DNA of 8,544 bases from Candidatus Spyradenecus faecavium (lineage in GTDB: Bacteria; Verrucomicrobiota; Kiritimatiellia; RFP12; DVOR01): contig DVOR01000064.1 in the NCBI GenBank assembly GCA_018713405.1, positions 1 through 8,544 of the forward strand, given 5' to 3'. Made by a program: the position numbers and the translations under genes. This document shows, piece after piece, positions 1 through 4,627 of this stretch. Each line of letters opens with the position of its first letter. Positions within the stretch are counted from its first letter, which is position 1. Under the pieces are notes generated by a model. It ran no database searches. It was given only the letters and a program-made list of their open reading frames with translations, and was not told where the DNA came from.

Positions 1-369
1 CTGCACTGTGAATGTCCGCCACTCCAATCGCCACGTTCCCCGCGCCAACCGGAAAAGCAGGAACAACAACGCCCCCATCATTGCCGTATTCGCCACGTTG
101 AACGCGCCCTTTCCCAACCACCCCGTGAACAGCCGCGCAAAAAAGTGCACCACCGGCCGATGGCTGTCTGAAATCGTGGCGGAGCAAACCGCCCAGAAGT
201 CGCGTGTGTATGGTTGGATGCCGTCCGCACCCTTGAGCAACCCATACGAGCAATCGTCCGAACAGAAGGAGTAACAGGCATTAAGGCAGAAAATCAAGGC
301 GAGGAAGGCGCCGAAAACCAGCCAGCCAGAGAGATTCCGCCACGCGGAAGCGTGAGAGGGTGTGGACAT
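1..369 (-). CDS. DUF6056-like polytopic membrane protein, N-terminal part (runs off left edge)
   Basis: Open reading frame with no stop before the window edge; 123 codons are visible, starting at the ATG at 367-369. The protein begins MSTPSHASAWRNLSGWLVFG. A first membrane segment spans about residues 14-36 and a second about 88-109. Between them, an SDDCSYG motif and a later SDSHRPVVHFFARLF stretch resemble the extracytoplasmic loop of DUF6056-type membrane glycosyltransferase-like proteins (ADDYSY and NGR...H patterns); I recall this family similarity and did not search for it. The start abuts the stop of the upstream glycosyltransferase (TAAATG), and an AAGGAG ribosome site lies in the end of that gene, 9 bases before the ATG, so translation is probably coupled. 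By position it would be the third, acceptor-specific member of a GtrA-GtrB-Gtr(type) cassette that transfers a lipid-linked sugar to a surface polymer outside the membrane. That role is inferred. The fold could equally be another GT-C-like or polymerase protein. Confidence 0.75.
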   Translation of the reverse strand, partial: MSTPSHASAWRNLSGWLVFGAFLALIFCLNACYSFCSDDCSYGLLKGADGIQPYTRDFWAVCSATISDSHRPVVHFFARLFTGWLGKGAFNVANTAMMGALLFLLFRLARGTWRLEWRTFTVQ

Positions 370-1284
370 TTAGTGTTTCTCCTTGATGAGGTAGGGGGGG
401 CGGCGCTTGGTCTCAAGATAGGTCTTGGCCAGGTAGTTGCCCAAGATGCCGATGGCGAAGAGCTGGAACCCGCCAAAGAAAAGGATGAGGCAGACTTGCG
501 TGGGATAGCCGGACACTTCCTCGCCCATGATGAGCGTCTTCACCACCACATAGGCTAGGTATAACAGGGCCGCGGCGCAAGAGAGCGCTCCCGTCACAGA
601 CGCCAATTGCAACGGCGCCACCGAGAAGGCGGAGATTCCTTGGAACGCGTATCGCACCAACCCGAAGAATGACCATTTCGTCGTTCCCGCGAAACGCTCC
701 ACGTTCTCGAACGTCAGCCACTTGGTGCGGAAGCCCACCCACGCGTAGATGCCCTTGGTGAAGCGGTTGACCTCTTGCAGGGAGAGCACAGCCTCCACCA
801 CTTGGCGTGTCATCATCCGGTAGTCTGTCTCGCCGCCGCGCACCTCAATCTCCGAGATGCCGTTCAGAACCCGATAGAAGAGCTTGGCGCACTGGCTGCG
901 CAGCCAAGGTTCCCCCTCGCGATTTGTGCGACGCGCCGCCACACAATCGTATGCTCCAGACGTGATTTCCCTCAGCATCTCCGGCAACAACGTCACCGGG
1001 TGTTGCAGGTCCACGTCCAGCGTTGCGACGACGTCCCCTGTGGCGTTCCGGAGCCCGGCCAAGAGCGCAGCCTCCTTGCCGAAGTTACGAGAAAAGGAGA
1101 GATAATGAACGGCTGGGTCTTCTTTTGCCAGCGTCCTGCACTGAATCAGTGTTTCATCCTTCGAGCCGTCGTCCACGAAGACGAATTCCAGTTCGCATGG
1201 GAGGTGCAGTGCCCGTACAGCCTCCCAGAAAGGACGAATACAGGGTGCTTCGTTGTAACAAGGCGTAACCAATGACAGTTTCAT
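370..1284 (-). CDS. GtrB/DPM1-type family 2 glycosyltransferase (polyprenyl-phosphate sugar transferase), copy 1
   Basis: 304 residues. Family 2 transferases of this type move a sugar from a nucleotide donor onto undecaprenyl phosphate at the inner face of the membrane. The GT-A domain starts MKLSLVTPCYNEAPC. It has the DDGS nucleotide-binding motif (38-41), the conserved SFSRNFGKE block (63-71), the metal-binding DVD (90-92) and RRTNREGEP (118-126). Two membrane segments follow (about 220-249 and 262-284) and a basic tail ending ETKRRPPYLIKEKH. This is the usual length and layout of GtrB, ArnC or YfdH relatives. I chose the ATG at 1282-1284 over an upstream one (1317) because it begins directly at the family's N-terminal motif, carries a strong AAGGAGG four bases upstream, and overlaps the GtrA stop as ATGA. 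The transferred sugar cannot be read from the sequence. It is a paralog of the 2155-3078 gene, with which it aligns almost without gaps, but has visibly lower third-position GC. Confidence 0.93.
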   Translation of the reverse strand: MKLSLVTPCYNEAPCIRPFWEAVRALHLPCELEFVFVDDGSKDETLIQCRTLAKEDPAVHYLSFSRNFGKEAALLAGLRNATGDVVATLDVDLQHPVTLLPEMLREITSGAYDCVAARRTNREGEPWLRSQCAKLFYRVLNGISEIEVRGGETDYRMMTRQVVEAVLSLQEVNRFTKGIYAWVGFRTKWLTFENVERFAGTTKWSFFGLVRYAFQGISAFSVAPLQLASVTGALSCAAALLYLAYVVVKTLIMGEEVSGYPTQVCLILFFGGFQLFAIGILGNYLAKTYLETKRRPPYLIKEKH

Positions 1285-1739
1285 GCGACCTCCTTTTTGG
1301 AGCGGAAGACAAACCAACGGCTGACGACGTAGTTCAGGATGACAACGATGACCCCTACCACGATTTTCATCGCGATTTCATTCCATTTGGCGAGGTCCAC
1401 CGTCAACCAAATCAGGGCCACGTCCGTTACTCCGGTGAAGAGGCGCGACCCCGTAAAGGCCGTCAGCTCTTTGAGCAAGAACCAGGCCGAAACCCCACGC
1501 CGTGCGTCAAAGACCCACAATCGGTTTGTCCACCACGCAAAAACGACCGACGGCCACCAGGCCACCGTGTTGGAAAGCCACCCTGACCACCCAAAGACAT
1601 GGAAGCAGAAGAGGAACAGCACGAAGTTCAGGGCAGTCGTGCATACCCCGAAAAAGACATACAATCCCAAATGCGACCGCACCAGGCGCACACCCATGCG
1701 CCAAGCATCCGTAATTCCCCAGCCAGGTTTCCCTGCCAT
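1281..1739 (-). CDS. gtrA: GtrA-family membrane protein (putative lipid-linked sugar flippase)
   Basis: 152 residues, the normal size of GtrA proteins, which are thought to flip undecaprenyl-phosphate-linked sugars across the cytoplasmic membrane. Four membrane segments can be placed at about residues 25-45, 55-72, 93-114 and 124-141. The family signatures are visible: GVCTTALNF in helix 1, NRLWVF after helix 2, and NYVVSRWFVF at the end of helix 4, followed by a basic SKKEVA tail. The frame stays open upstream to 1895, but that extension is arginine- and histidine-rich, unlike GtrA, and runs through a large palindrome. I therefore place the start at the ATG 1737-1739, with GGGAG about 10 bases upstream; an ATG at 1695-1697 is possible but has a weaker ribosome site. 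The stop overlaps the next glycosyltransferase start by four bases (ATGA), so the two are translated as a coupled pair. The exact start is the least certain part. Confidence 0.88.
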   Translation of the reverse strand: MAGKPGWGITDAWRMGVRLVRSHLGLYVFFGVCTTALNFVLFLFCFHVFGWSGWLSNTVAWWPSVVFAWWTNRLWVFDARRGVSAWFLLKELTAFTGSRLFTGVTDVALIWLTVDLAKWNEIAMKIVVGVIVVILNYVVSRWFVFRSKKEVA

Positions 1740-1775
1740 AAAAAGCACGCTCCCTTTGACGTACCCCTTTGCGGT

Positions 1776-1868
1776 CCTAGGAAAACCTTGCACGAATACG
1801 TGAAAGCGAGCGTGCCAATAACGGCACGCCTTGCCAACACGTCGCTCGTGCAATTGAAATTTCCTAGG
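1776..1868 (-). repeat. 93-base nested interrupted palindrome in the gtrA leader
   Basis: Four pairs of complementary arms are nested round one centre. They are CCTAGGAAA (1776-1784) with TTTCCTAGG (1860-1868), TTGCACGA (1788-1795) with TCGTGCAA (1846-1853), ACGTG (1798-1802) with CACGT (1838-1842), and GCGTGCC (1810-1816) with GGCACGC (1823-1829), the last closing a six-base loop. The internal loops are nearly symmetric (3/6, 2/3 and 7/8 bases), giving 29 base pairs. It ends 36 bases before the gtrA start and lies downstream of the candidate promoter, so it would be transcribed as a long bulged hairpin in the mRNA leader. No U-run follows, so it is not an ordinary terminator. Its role is unknown: a cis-regulatory RNA, a small mobile-element remnant or a cruciform are all possible. 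Confidence 0.8.
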
Positions 1869-1889
1869 TTCCAAAGAGGCGACTTGTTT

Positions 1890-1952
1890 GCGCAAAACGC
1901 AATGTCACGACGGCTCTCCCGTCGCGTGCCAATAAGATACCAAAGGGTACCC
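1890..1952 (-). repeat. Intergenic promoter/stem-loop module, copy A
   Basis: This 63-base stretch matches 3097-3159 without gaps at 53 of 63 positions by hand count, including 20 identical bases in a row (1923-1942, containing GCGTGCCAATAAGATACCA). It contains CGACGG and CCGTCG (1908-1913 and 1919-1924) round a five-base loop. In copy B a base change in the second arm is still accommodated as a G-U pair in minus-strand RNA. Read on the minus strand, the module holds a TATCTT -10-like box followed directly by this stem-loop. It lies upstream of the gtrA-glycosyltransferase cassette. Confidence 0.8.
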
Positions 1953-1963
1953 GCCTGCGGCAA
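1934..1963 (-). promoter_or_regulatory. Candidate promoter of the gtrA cassette
   Basis: On the minus strand, TTGCCG (1958-1963) and TATCTT (1934-1939) are separated by 18 bases. The -10 sequence is the same as in the much clearer tRNA-His promoter and in repeat copy B. The predicted transcript start falls near 1927, just before the stem-loop at 1908-1924. Only four of six bases match the sigma-70 consensus in each box, so this rests mainly on conservation between the two copies. Confidence 0.5.
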
Positions 1964-2086
1964 CAAGGTGGTCGTTGAGGTGAAAGCGTTGAGGTCGGGT
2001 GGGGGCGCGAAAGAGGGACGGCGCTACCGCATATCGATAGGAAACGATGGCCACCCCCGTATCTCAACCCAGAGTCAGTCCTTCAA

Positions 2087-2126
2087 CGAAACAAATCGCC
2101 CACTCCAATGGCAATGGAGAGGGCGA
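2087..2126 (-). terminator. Rho-independent terminator after the stand-alone glycosyltransferase
   Basis: In minus-strand RNA, TCGCCC (2121-2126) pairs with GGGCGA (2096-2101). One mismatch follows, then CTCCA (2115-2119) pairs with TGGAG (2103-2107) round a seven-base loop, and a U-rich TTTGTTT tail comes after. It begins 29 bases after the stop of the 2155-3078 gene and separates it from the gtrA cassette. Between this terminator and the promoter at 1963 I see nothing except a short GTTGAGGT direct repeat near 1974 and 1989. Confidence 0.78.
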
Positions 2127-2154
2127 GGCAGTGTTCATTCTAGGAAGAGAAGCG

Positions 2155-3078
2155 TCAGTGTTCTTCGCGGGCGATGTAGAGGGGGCGGTGCTTGGTTTCG
2201 AGGTAGGTCTTGGCGAGGTAGGCGCCGAGGACGCCGGTGAAGAAGAGTTGGAGGCCGCCAAGGAAGATGATGATGCAGGCCAGGGAGGGCCAGCCGCTCA
2301 CGGGGTCGCCGAAGAGGAGCGCGCGGAAGAAGATCACGCCCAGCGCCAGGAAGGCGGCGCCGCAACAGAGCACGCCAAGCCAGGAGGCCAGCTGGAGCGG
2401 GGCCGTGGAGAAGGCCATGATGCCTTCCAGGCTGTAGAGAAAGAGTTTGCGGAACGACCATTTGGTCTGCCCCGCGGTGCGCTCCACGTTCGGGAAGGCG
2501 ATCCATTTGGTGCGGAAGCCGACCCATTGATAGATGCCCTTGGTGAAGCGGTTGACCTCGGTGAGGGCGAGGATGGCCTCCACCACTTGGCGCGTCATCA
2601 TCCGGTAGTCGCGGGCGCCGTCCACGAGGGCGACGTCCGAGAAGTGGCGCATGAGCCAGTAGAAGCGGCGCGCGAACCAGGAGCGCACGGGGGGCTCGCC
2701 TTCGCGCGAGGTGCGGCGCGTGGCCACGCAGTCGAAGCCCTCCTCCTCGATGGCGCGCAACATCTCCGGCAGGAGCGCGGGCGGGTCCTGCAGGTCCACG
2801 TCCATCGTCACGACGATCGCGCCGGAGGATTTGCGCAGGCCGGCGAGGAGGGCGGATTCTTTGCCGAAGTTGCGCGAGAAGGAGACGTAGCGGATGCGGC
2901 TGTCGGCATCGGCCAGGCGCTTGACGATTGGCAGGGTCTCGTCGGTGGAGCCGTCGTCCACGAAGACGAACTCCACCCCGGCCACGCCCGTGGCGTCCAC
3001 GGCGCGGACAAAGGCCTCCACGCACGGGGCCTCGTTGAAGCACGGCACGACGATCGACAACCGTGGGCTCTGATCCAT
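2155..3078 (-). CDS. GtrB/DPM1-type family 2 glycosyltransferase (polyprenyl-phosphate sugar transferase), copy 2
   Basis: 307 residues, same family and expected reaction as the 370-1284 gene: transfer of a sugar from a nucleotide donor to undecaprenyl phosphate at the cytoplasmic face. Motifs are VPCFNEAPC (11-19), DDGS (41-44), SFSRNFGKE (66-74), TMDVDLQDPP (91-100, with DVD 93-95), RRTSREGEP (121-129) and MMTRQVVEAIL (160-170). Two membrane segments lie at about 222-252 and 265-287, before a tail ending ETKHRPLYIAREEH. I chose the ATG at 3076-3078 because GAGGAG lies eight bases upstream and the family motif begins eight residues in; the frame stays open to 3339 but that part is intergenic repeat. 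By eye it is roughly 60% identical to copy 1, yet clearly more GC-rich. It stands alone, with a repeat-borne promoter upstream and a terminator downstream, so it may load a different sugar or serve a different flippase. Confidence 0.93.
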   Translation of the reverse strand: MDQSPRLSIVVPCFNEAPCVEAFVRAVDATGVAGVEFVFVDDGSTDETLPIVKRLADADSRIRYVSFSRNFGKESALLAGLRKSSGAIVVTMDVDLQDPPALLPEMLRAIEEEGFDCVATRRTSREGEPPVRSWFARRFYWLMRHFSDVALVDGARDYRMMTRQVVEAILALTEVNRFTKGIYQWVGFRTKWIAFPNVERTAGQTKWSFRKLFLYSLEGIMAFSTAPLQLASWLGVLCCGAAFLALGVIFFRALLFGDPVSGWPSLACIIIFLGGLQLFFTGVLGAYLAKTYLETKHRPLYIAREEH

Positions 3079-3096
3079 AACACTCGCTCCTCTTTC

Positions 3097-3159
3097 GCGC
3101 AACGCGCAACGTCGCGACGGTCCCCCCGCCGCGTGCCAATAAGATACCACAGGGTATCC
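3097..3159 (-). repeat. Intergenic promoter/stem-loop module, copy B
   Basis: This is the second copy of the module at 1890-1952. The stem arms are CGACGG (3115-3120) and CCGCCG (3126-3131), with one G-U pair in the minus-strand RNA. This copy also has GATACC and GGTATC flanking a four-base loop (3143-3158), a pairing only partly kept in copy A. The module ends 18 bases before the glycosyltransferase ATG, so the stem-loop would open a leader of under 60 bases. Confidence 0.8.
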
Positions 3160-3169
3160 ACCCACGCAA
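3141..3169 (-). promoter_or_regulatory. Candidate promoter of the stand-alone glycosyltransferase
   Basis: Minus-strand TTGCGT (3164-3169), a 17-base spacer and TATCTT (3141-3146). The -10 box and the bases after it (TATCTTATTGGCACGC) are identical in copy A, while the -35 region differs in sequence but keeps TTGC. The predicted start is near 3134, immediately before the stem-loop. Confidence 0.5.
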
Positions 3170-3223
3170 CAGCAACAGTGGAGTCCGTGGAAATTTGGGG
3201 GGGAGAGAAGCCACAACGGCCCG

Positions 3224-3335
3224 CACGGCGCGAGGGAACCGCAGATTGCACAGATTGGAGCAGATGTGGTGCGTGTTGCCGTACGCCCCCATTCCGCCCA
3301 CAATCTGCGGAATCCGTGGTTTCCCTCGCGCCGTG
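3224..3335. repeat. Interrupted inverted repeat with CAGATT-type subrepeats
   Basis: The left arm (3224-3248) reads CACGGCGCGAGGGAA followed by CCGCAGATTG. The right arm is its reverse complement, in two blocks: 3301-3310 and 3321-3335, split by ten extra bases (3311-3320). All 25 arm bases match. A further ACGG/CCGT pair sits four bases outside. Inside the left arm CAGATT or CAGATG recurs at 3242, 3251 and 3261. No convincing coding frame crosses it. It looks like a small palindromic intergenic element, perhaps a remnant of a non-autonomous mobile repeat. From 3336 to 3446 I see nothing beyond a CGTCTGGGC direct repeat (3341 and 3435). Confidence 0.65.
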
Positions 3336-3446
3336 GCAACCGTCTGGGCCGTCAAGCCCGTGGGCCTGTGCCGATCCATCCCCGCCAAGCACATGAATCC
3401 ATGCTCCGTACATCCGTGCAGGGCGGGGAAAAGGCGTCTGGGCATG

Positions 3447-3471
3447 AAAAAAGCCCCTGAGGCAGGGGCTT
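3447..3471 (-). terminator. Rho-independent terminator of tRNA-His
   Basis: Minus-strand AAGCCCCTG (3463-3471) pairs perfectly over nine bases with CAGGGGCTT (3451-3459) round a three-base loop, and four further U residues follow (3447-3450). It begins seven bases after the tRNA 3' end and also shields the glycosyltransferase region from read-through. Confidence 0.9.
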
Positions 3472-3478
3472 GGGAAAT

Positions 3479-3555
3479 TGGGGCGAAAGACGGGGCACGA
3501 TCCCGCGACAACCAGATCCACAATCTGGGGCTCTACCAACTGAGCTACTTTCGCC
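3479..3555 (-). tRNA. trnH: tRNA-His (anticodon GTG)
   Basis: Complete cloverleaf of 77 bases including the extra 5' G(-1) and an encoded 3' CCA. The acceptor GCGAAAG pairs with CTTTCGC, and G(-1) faces C73, the histidine identity pair. The D-arm is GCTC-AGTTGGTA-GAGC. The anticodon arm is CCAGA-TTGTGGA-TCTGG with GTG at positions 34-36. The variable loop is TTGTC. The T-arm is GCGGG-ATCGTGC-CCCGT, with one G-U pair. The T-loop is odd: position 54 is A where T is near-universal, and position 58 is T where A is near-universal, while T55 and C56 are kept. All other features look functional, and the gene has its own promoter and terminator. Confidence 0.95.
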
Positions 3556-3570
3556 ATCAAGTAGGCCCTT

Positions 3571-3600
3571 AAGATAGCATATCCGTGGGACTGAGGTCAA
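3571..3600 (-). promoter_or_regulatory. Promoter of tRNA-His
   Basis: Minus-strand TTGACC (3595-3600), an 18-base spacer, and TATCTT (3571-3576) preceded by TGC, an extended -10. The -10 box ends 15 bases before the tRNA 5' end, suitable for a short leader trimmed by RNase P. This is the best sigma-70-like promoter in the window and supports reading TATCTT in the two repeat modules as a -10 box. Confidence 0.75.
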
Positions 3601-3647
3601 GCACTTTTTTCACAAAGACGTGATGGGTGGGGGCTCAGGCGGCGGAA

Positions 3648-3722
3648 GGGCGATCCGAGACGTGTGGCGAAACCCGGCCCGTCCGCCCTGAAGCGCCAAT
3701 CCGGCACGGGCGATCCGAGACG
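3648..3722. repeat. Direct repeat, 60-base period
   Basis: GGGCGATCCGAGACG occurs at 3648-3662 and again at 3708-3722. Similarity continues after each copy, with gaps (GTGGCGAAACCCGG against GCGGGAAACCGGG). It lies between the tRNA-His promoter and the palindrome array, and no coding frame of known type covers it. Confidence 0.65.
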
Positions 3723-3760
3723 CGCGGGAAACCGGGAGGGCGGCGCAGGGGGGCCAAGAA

Positions 3761-3840
3761 ACCCTAAGGGGTCGGGGGCGAAACCCTAAGGGTTTTGGGT
3801 CGGGACCCTAAGGGTTTCGGGGCAAACCCTTAAGGGTTTC
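3761..3840. repeat. Array of four CCCTAAGGG palindromes at 22-base pitch
   Basis: Palindromic cores lie at 3762-3770, 3784-3792, 3806-3814 (all CCCTAAGGG) and 3827-3836 (CCCTTAAGGG). Copies 2 and 4 extend to AAACCC...GGGTTT. The centres are at about 3766, 3788, 3810 and 3831.5, a steady 22-base or two-helical-turn spacing, while the linkers are G-rich and differ. The array starts about 45 bases past the Sir2 stop (minus direction) and ends about 160 bases before the tRNA promoter. It could be a set of protein-binding sites, a chain of short hairpins ending the Sir2 transcript, or a REP-like element. Confidence 0.75.
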
Positions 3841-3883
3841 GGAAATGCATAAGGACTTATTTGGGATGGGCCGTTGGGCGGGG

Positions 3884-4627
3884 TCAGAGGAGGGCGGCGA
3901 GCTCGGTGAAGGTGGGGACGAGGTCGGGGAGGCGGAGGATGGCGAGGCGGTCGAGGGGCGTGGGGGTGTCGTTGACGATGACGAGGCGGGCGCCGCATTC
4001 GTAGGCTTCGCGGGGGAGGGCGGCGGCGGGGTAGACGGTGAGGGAGGAGCCGAGGACGAGGAGGAGGTCGGCGCGGCGGCAGGCGTCGAGGGCGGCTTGG
4101 AGGGTGTGTTCGGGGAGGCTTTCGCCGTAGAAGACGATGTCGGGCTTGAGGACGCCGCCGCAGGCGCAGCGGGGGACGTGGCCTTGGCGGACGGTGGGGG
4201 CGACGTCGTCGTAGGGATAGGCGCGGCCGCAGGCGAGGCAGTGGTGCAGGTGGGGGGAGCCGTGGAGCTCGTGGACGGTGCGGCTGCCGGCGAGGGTGTG
4301 GAGGCGGTCGATGTTCTGGGTGACGACGGCGTCGAGGAGGCCGCGGCGTTCGAGCTCGGCGAGGGTGCGGTGGATGACGTTGGGGCGGTGGGCGTCGAGG
4401 GCGTAGACGAAGTCGCGGCTCCATTCGTAGAAGAGGGAGGGGTCGCGCTCGAAGAGGGGGAGGCCGAAGAGCTCTTCGACGGCGTAGCCCTTGAAGGTGT
4501 CGCGGTAGATGCCGTCTTTGCCGCGGAAGTCGCGGATGCCGCTGGCGGTGGAGACGCCGGCGCCGGTGAAGGCGACGGTGGAGGTGGATTCGCGGAGGAG
4601 GTCGAGGAGTTGGCCGATGGGATTCAT
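3884..4627 (-). CDS. Sir2-family NAD-dependent protein deacylase (sirtuin)
   Basis: 247 residues, full length for a bacterial single-domain sirtuin, a cytoplasmic enzyme that removes acyl groups from lysines using NAD. Rossmann motifs in order: TGAGVSTASGIRDFRG (21-36), TQNIDRLH (103-110), catalytic His122 in ELHGS, a zinc site formed by Cys130, Cys133, Cys154 and Cys156, KPDIVFYGE (161-169), GSSLTVYP (193-200) and VIVND (216-220). All catalytic and metal residues are present. The YxxR signature of Sirt5/CobB-type desuccinylases is not evident, so deacetylation is the more likely activity. The start ATG overlaps the stop of the membrane metalloprotease gene (ATGA), and no Shine-Dalgarno lies upstream, so translation probably depends on coupling. 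As last gene of the kinase operon it may reverse acylation of proteins in the same pathway, but that is inference. It resembles housekeeping sirtuins more than the SIR2 domains of anti-phage systems. Confidence 0.96.
   Translation of the reverse strand: MNPIGQLLDLLRESTSTVAFTGAGVSTASGIRDFRGKDGIYRDTFKGYAVEELFGLPLFERDPSLFYEWSRDFVYALDAHRPNVIHRTLAELERRGLLDAVVTQNIDRLHTLAGSRTVHELHGSPHLHHCLACGRAYPYDDVAPTVRQGHVPRCACGGVLKPDIVFYGESLPEHTLQAALDACRRADLLLVLGSSLTVYPAAALPREAYECGARLVIVNDTPTPLDRLAILRLPDLVPTFTELAALL

Noticed and set aside
1740..1895. 52-codon N-terminal extension of GtrA.
   Set aside because: It is basic and unlike any GtrA N-terminus, and is composed of the 93-base palindrome and part of the repeat module; the open frame is probably chance.
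1923..1934. TGGCACG in the repeat modules as the -24 element of a sigma-54 promoter.
   Set aside because: The required GC-containing -12 element is absent at the correct spacing in both copies, and TATCTT fits a sigma-70 -10 box better.
3188..3203. Possible att-site copy of the tRNA-His 3' end (GGAAATTTGGGG against GGGAAATTGGGG at 3472-3483).
   Set aside because: The match is short, low in complexity and covers mostly sequence outside the mature tRNA; no integrase gene is present.
2047..3396. Plus-strand 449-codon frame over the 2155-3078 glycosyltransferase.
   Set aside because: It runs opposite a complete GtrB-type gene and through terminator and repeat sequence; no motif supports it.
3761..3840. 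CRISPR array or telomere-like repeats.
   Set aside because: Units are only 9-16 bases with short, dissimilar G-rich linkers and no cas genes; CCCTAA is part of a palindrome rather than a one-directional tandem repeat.
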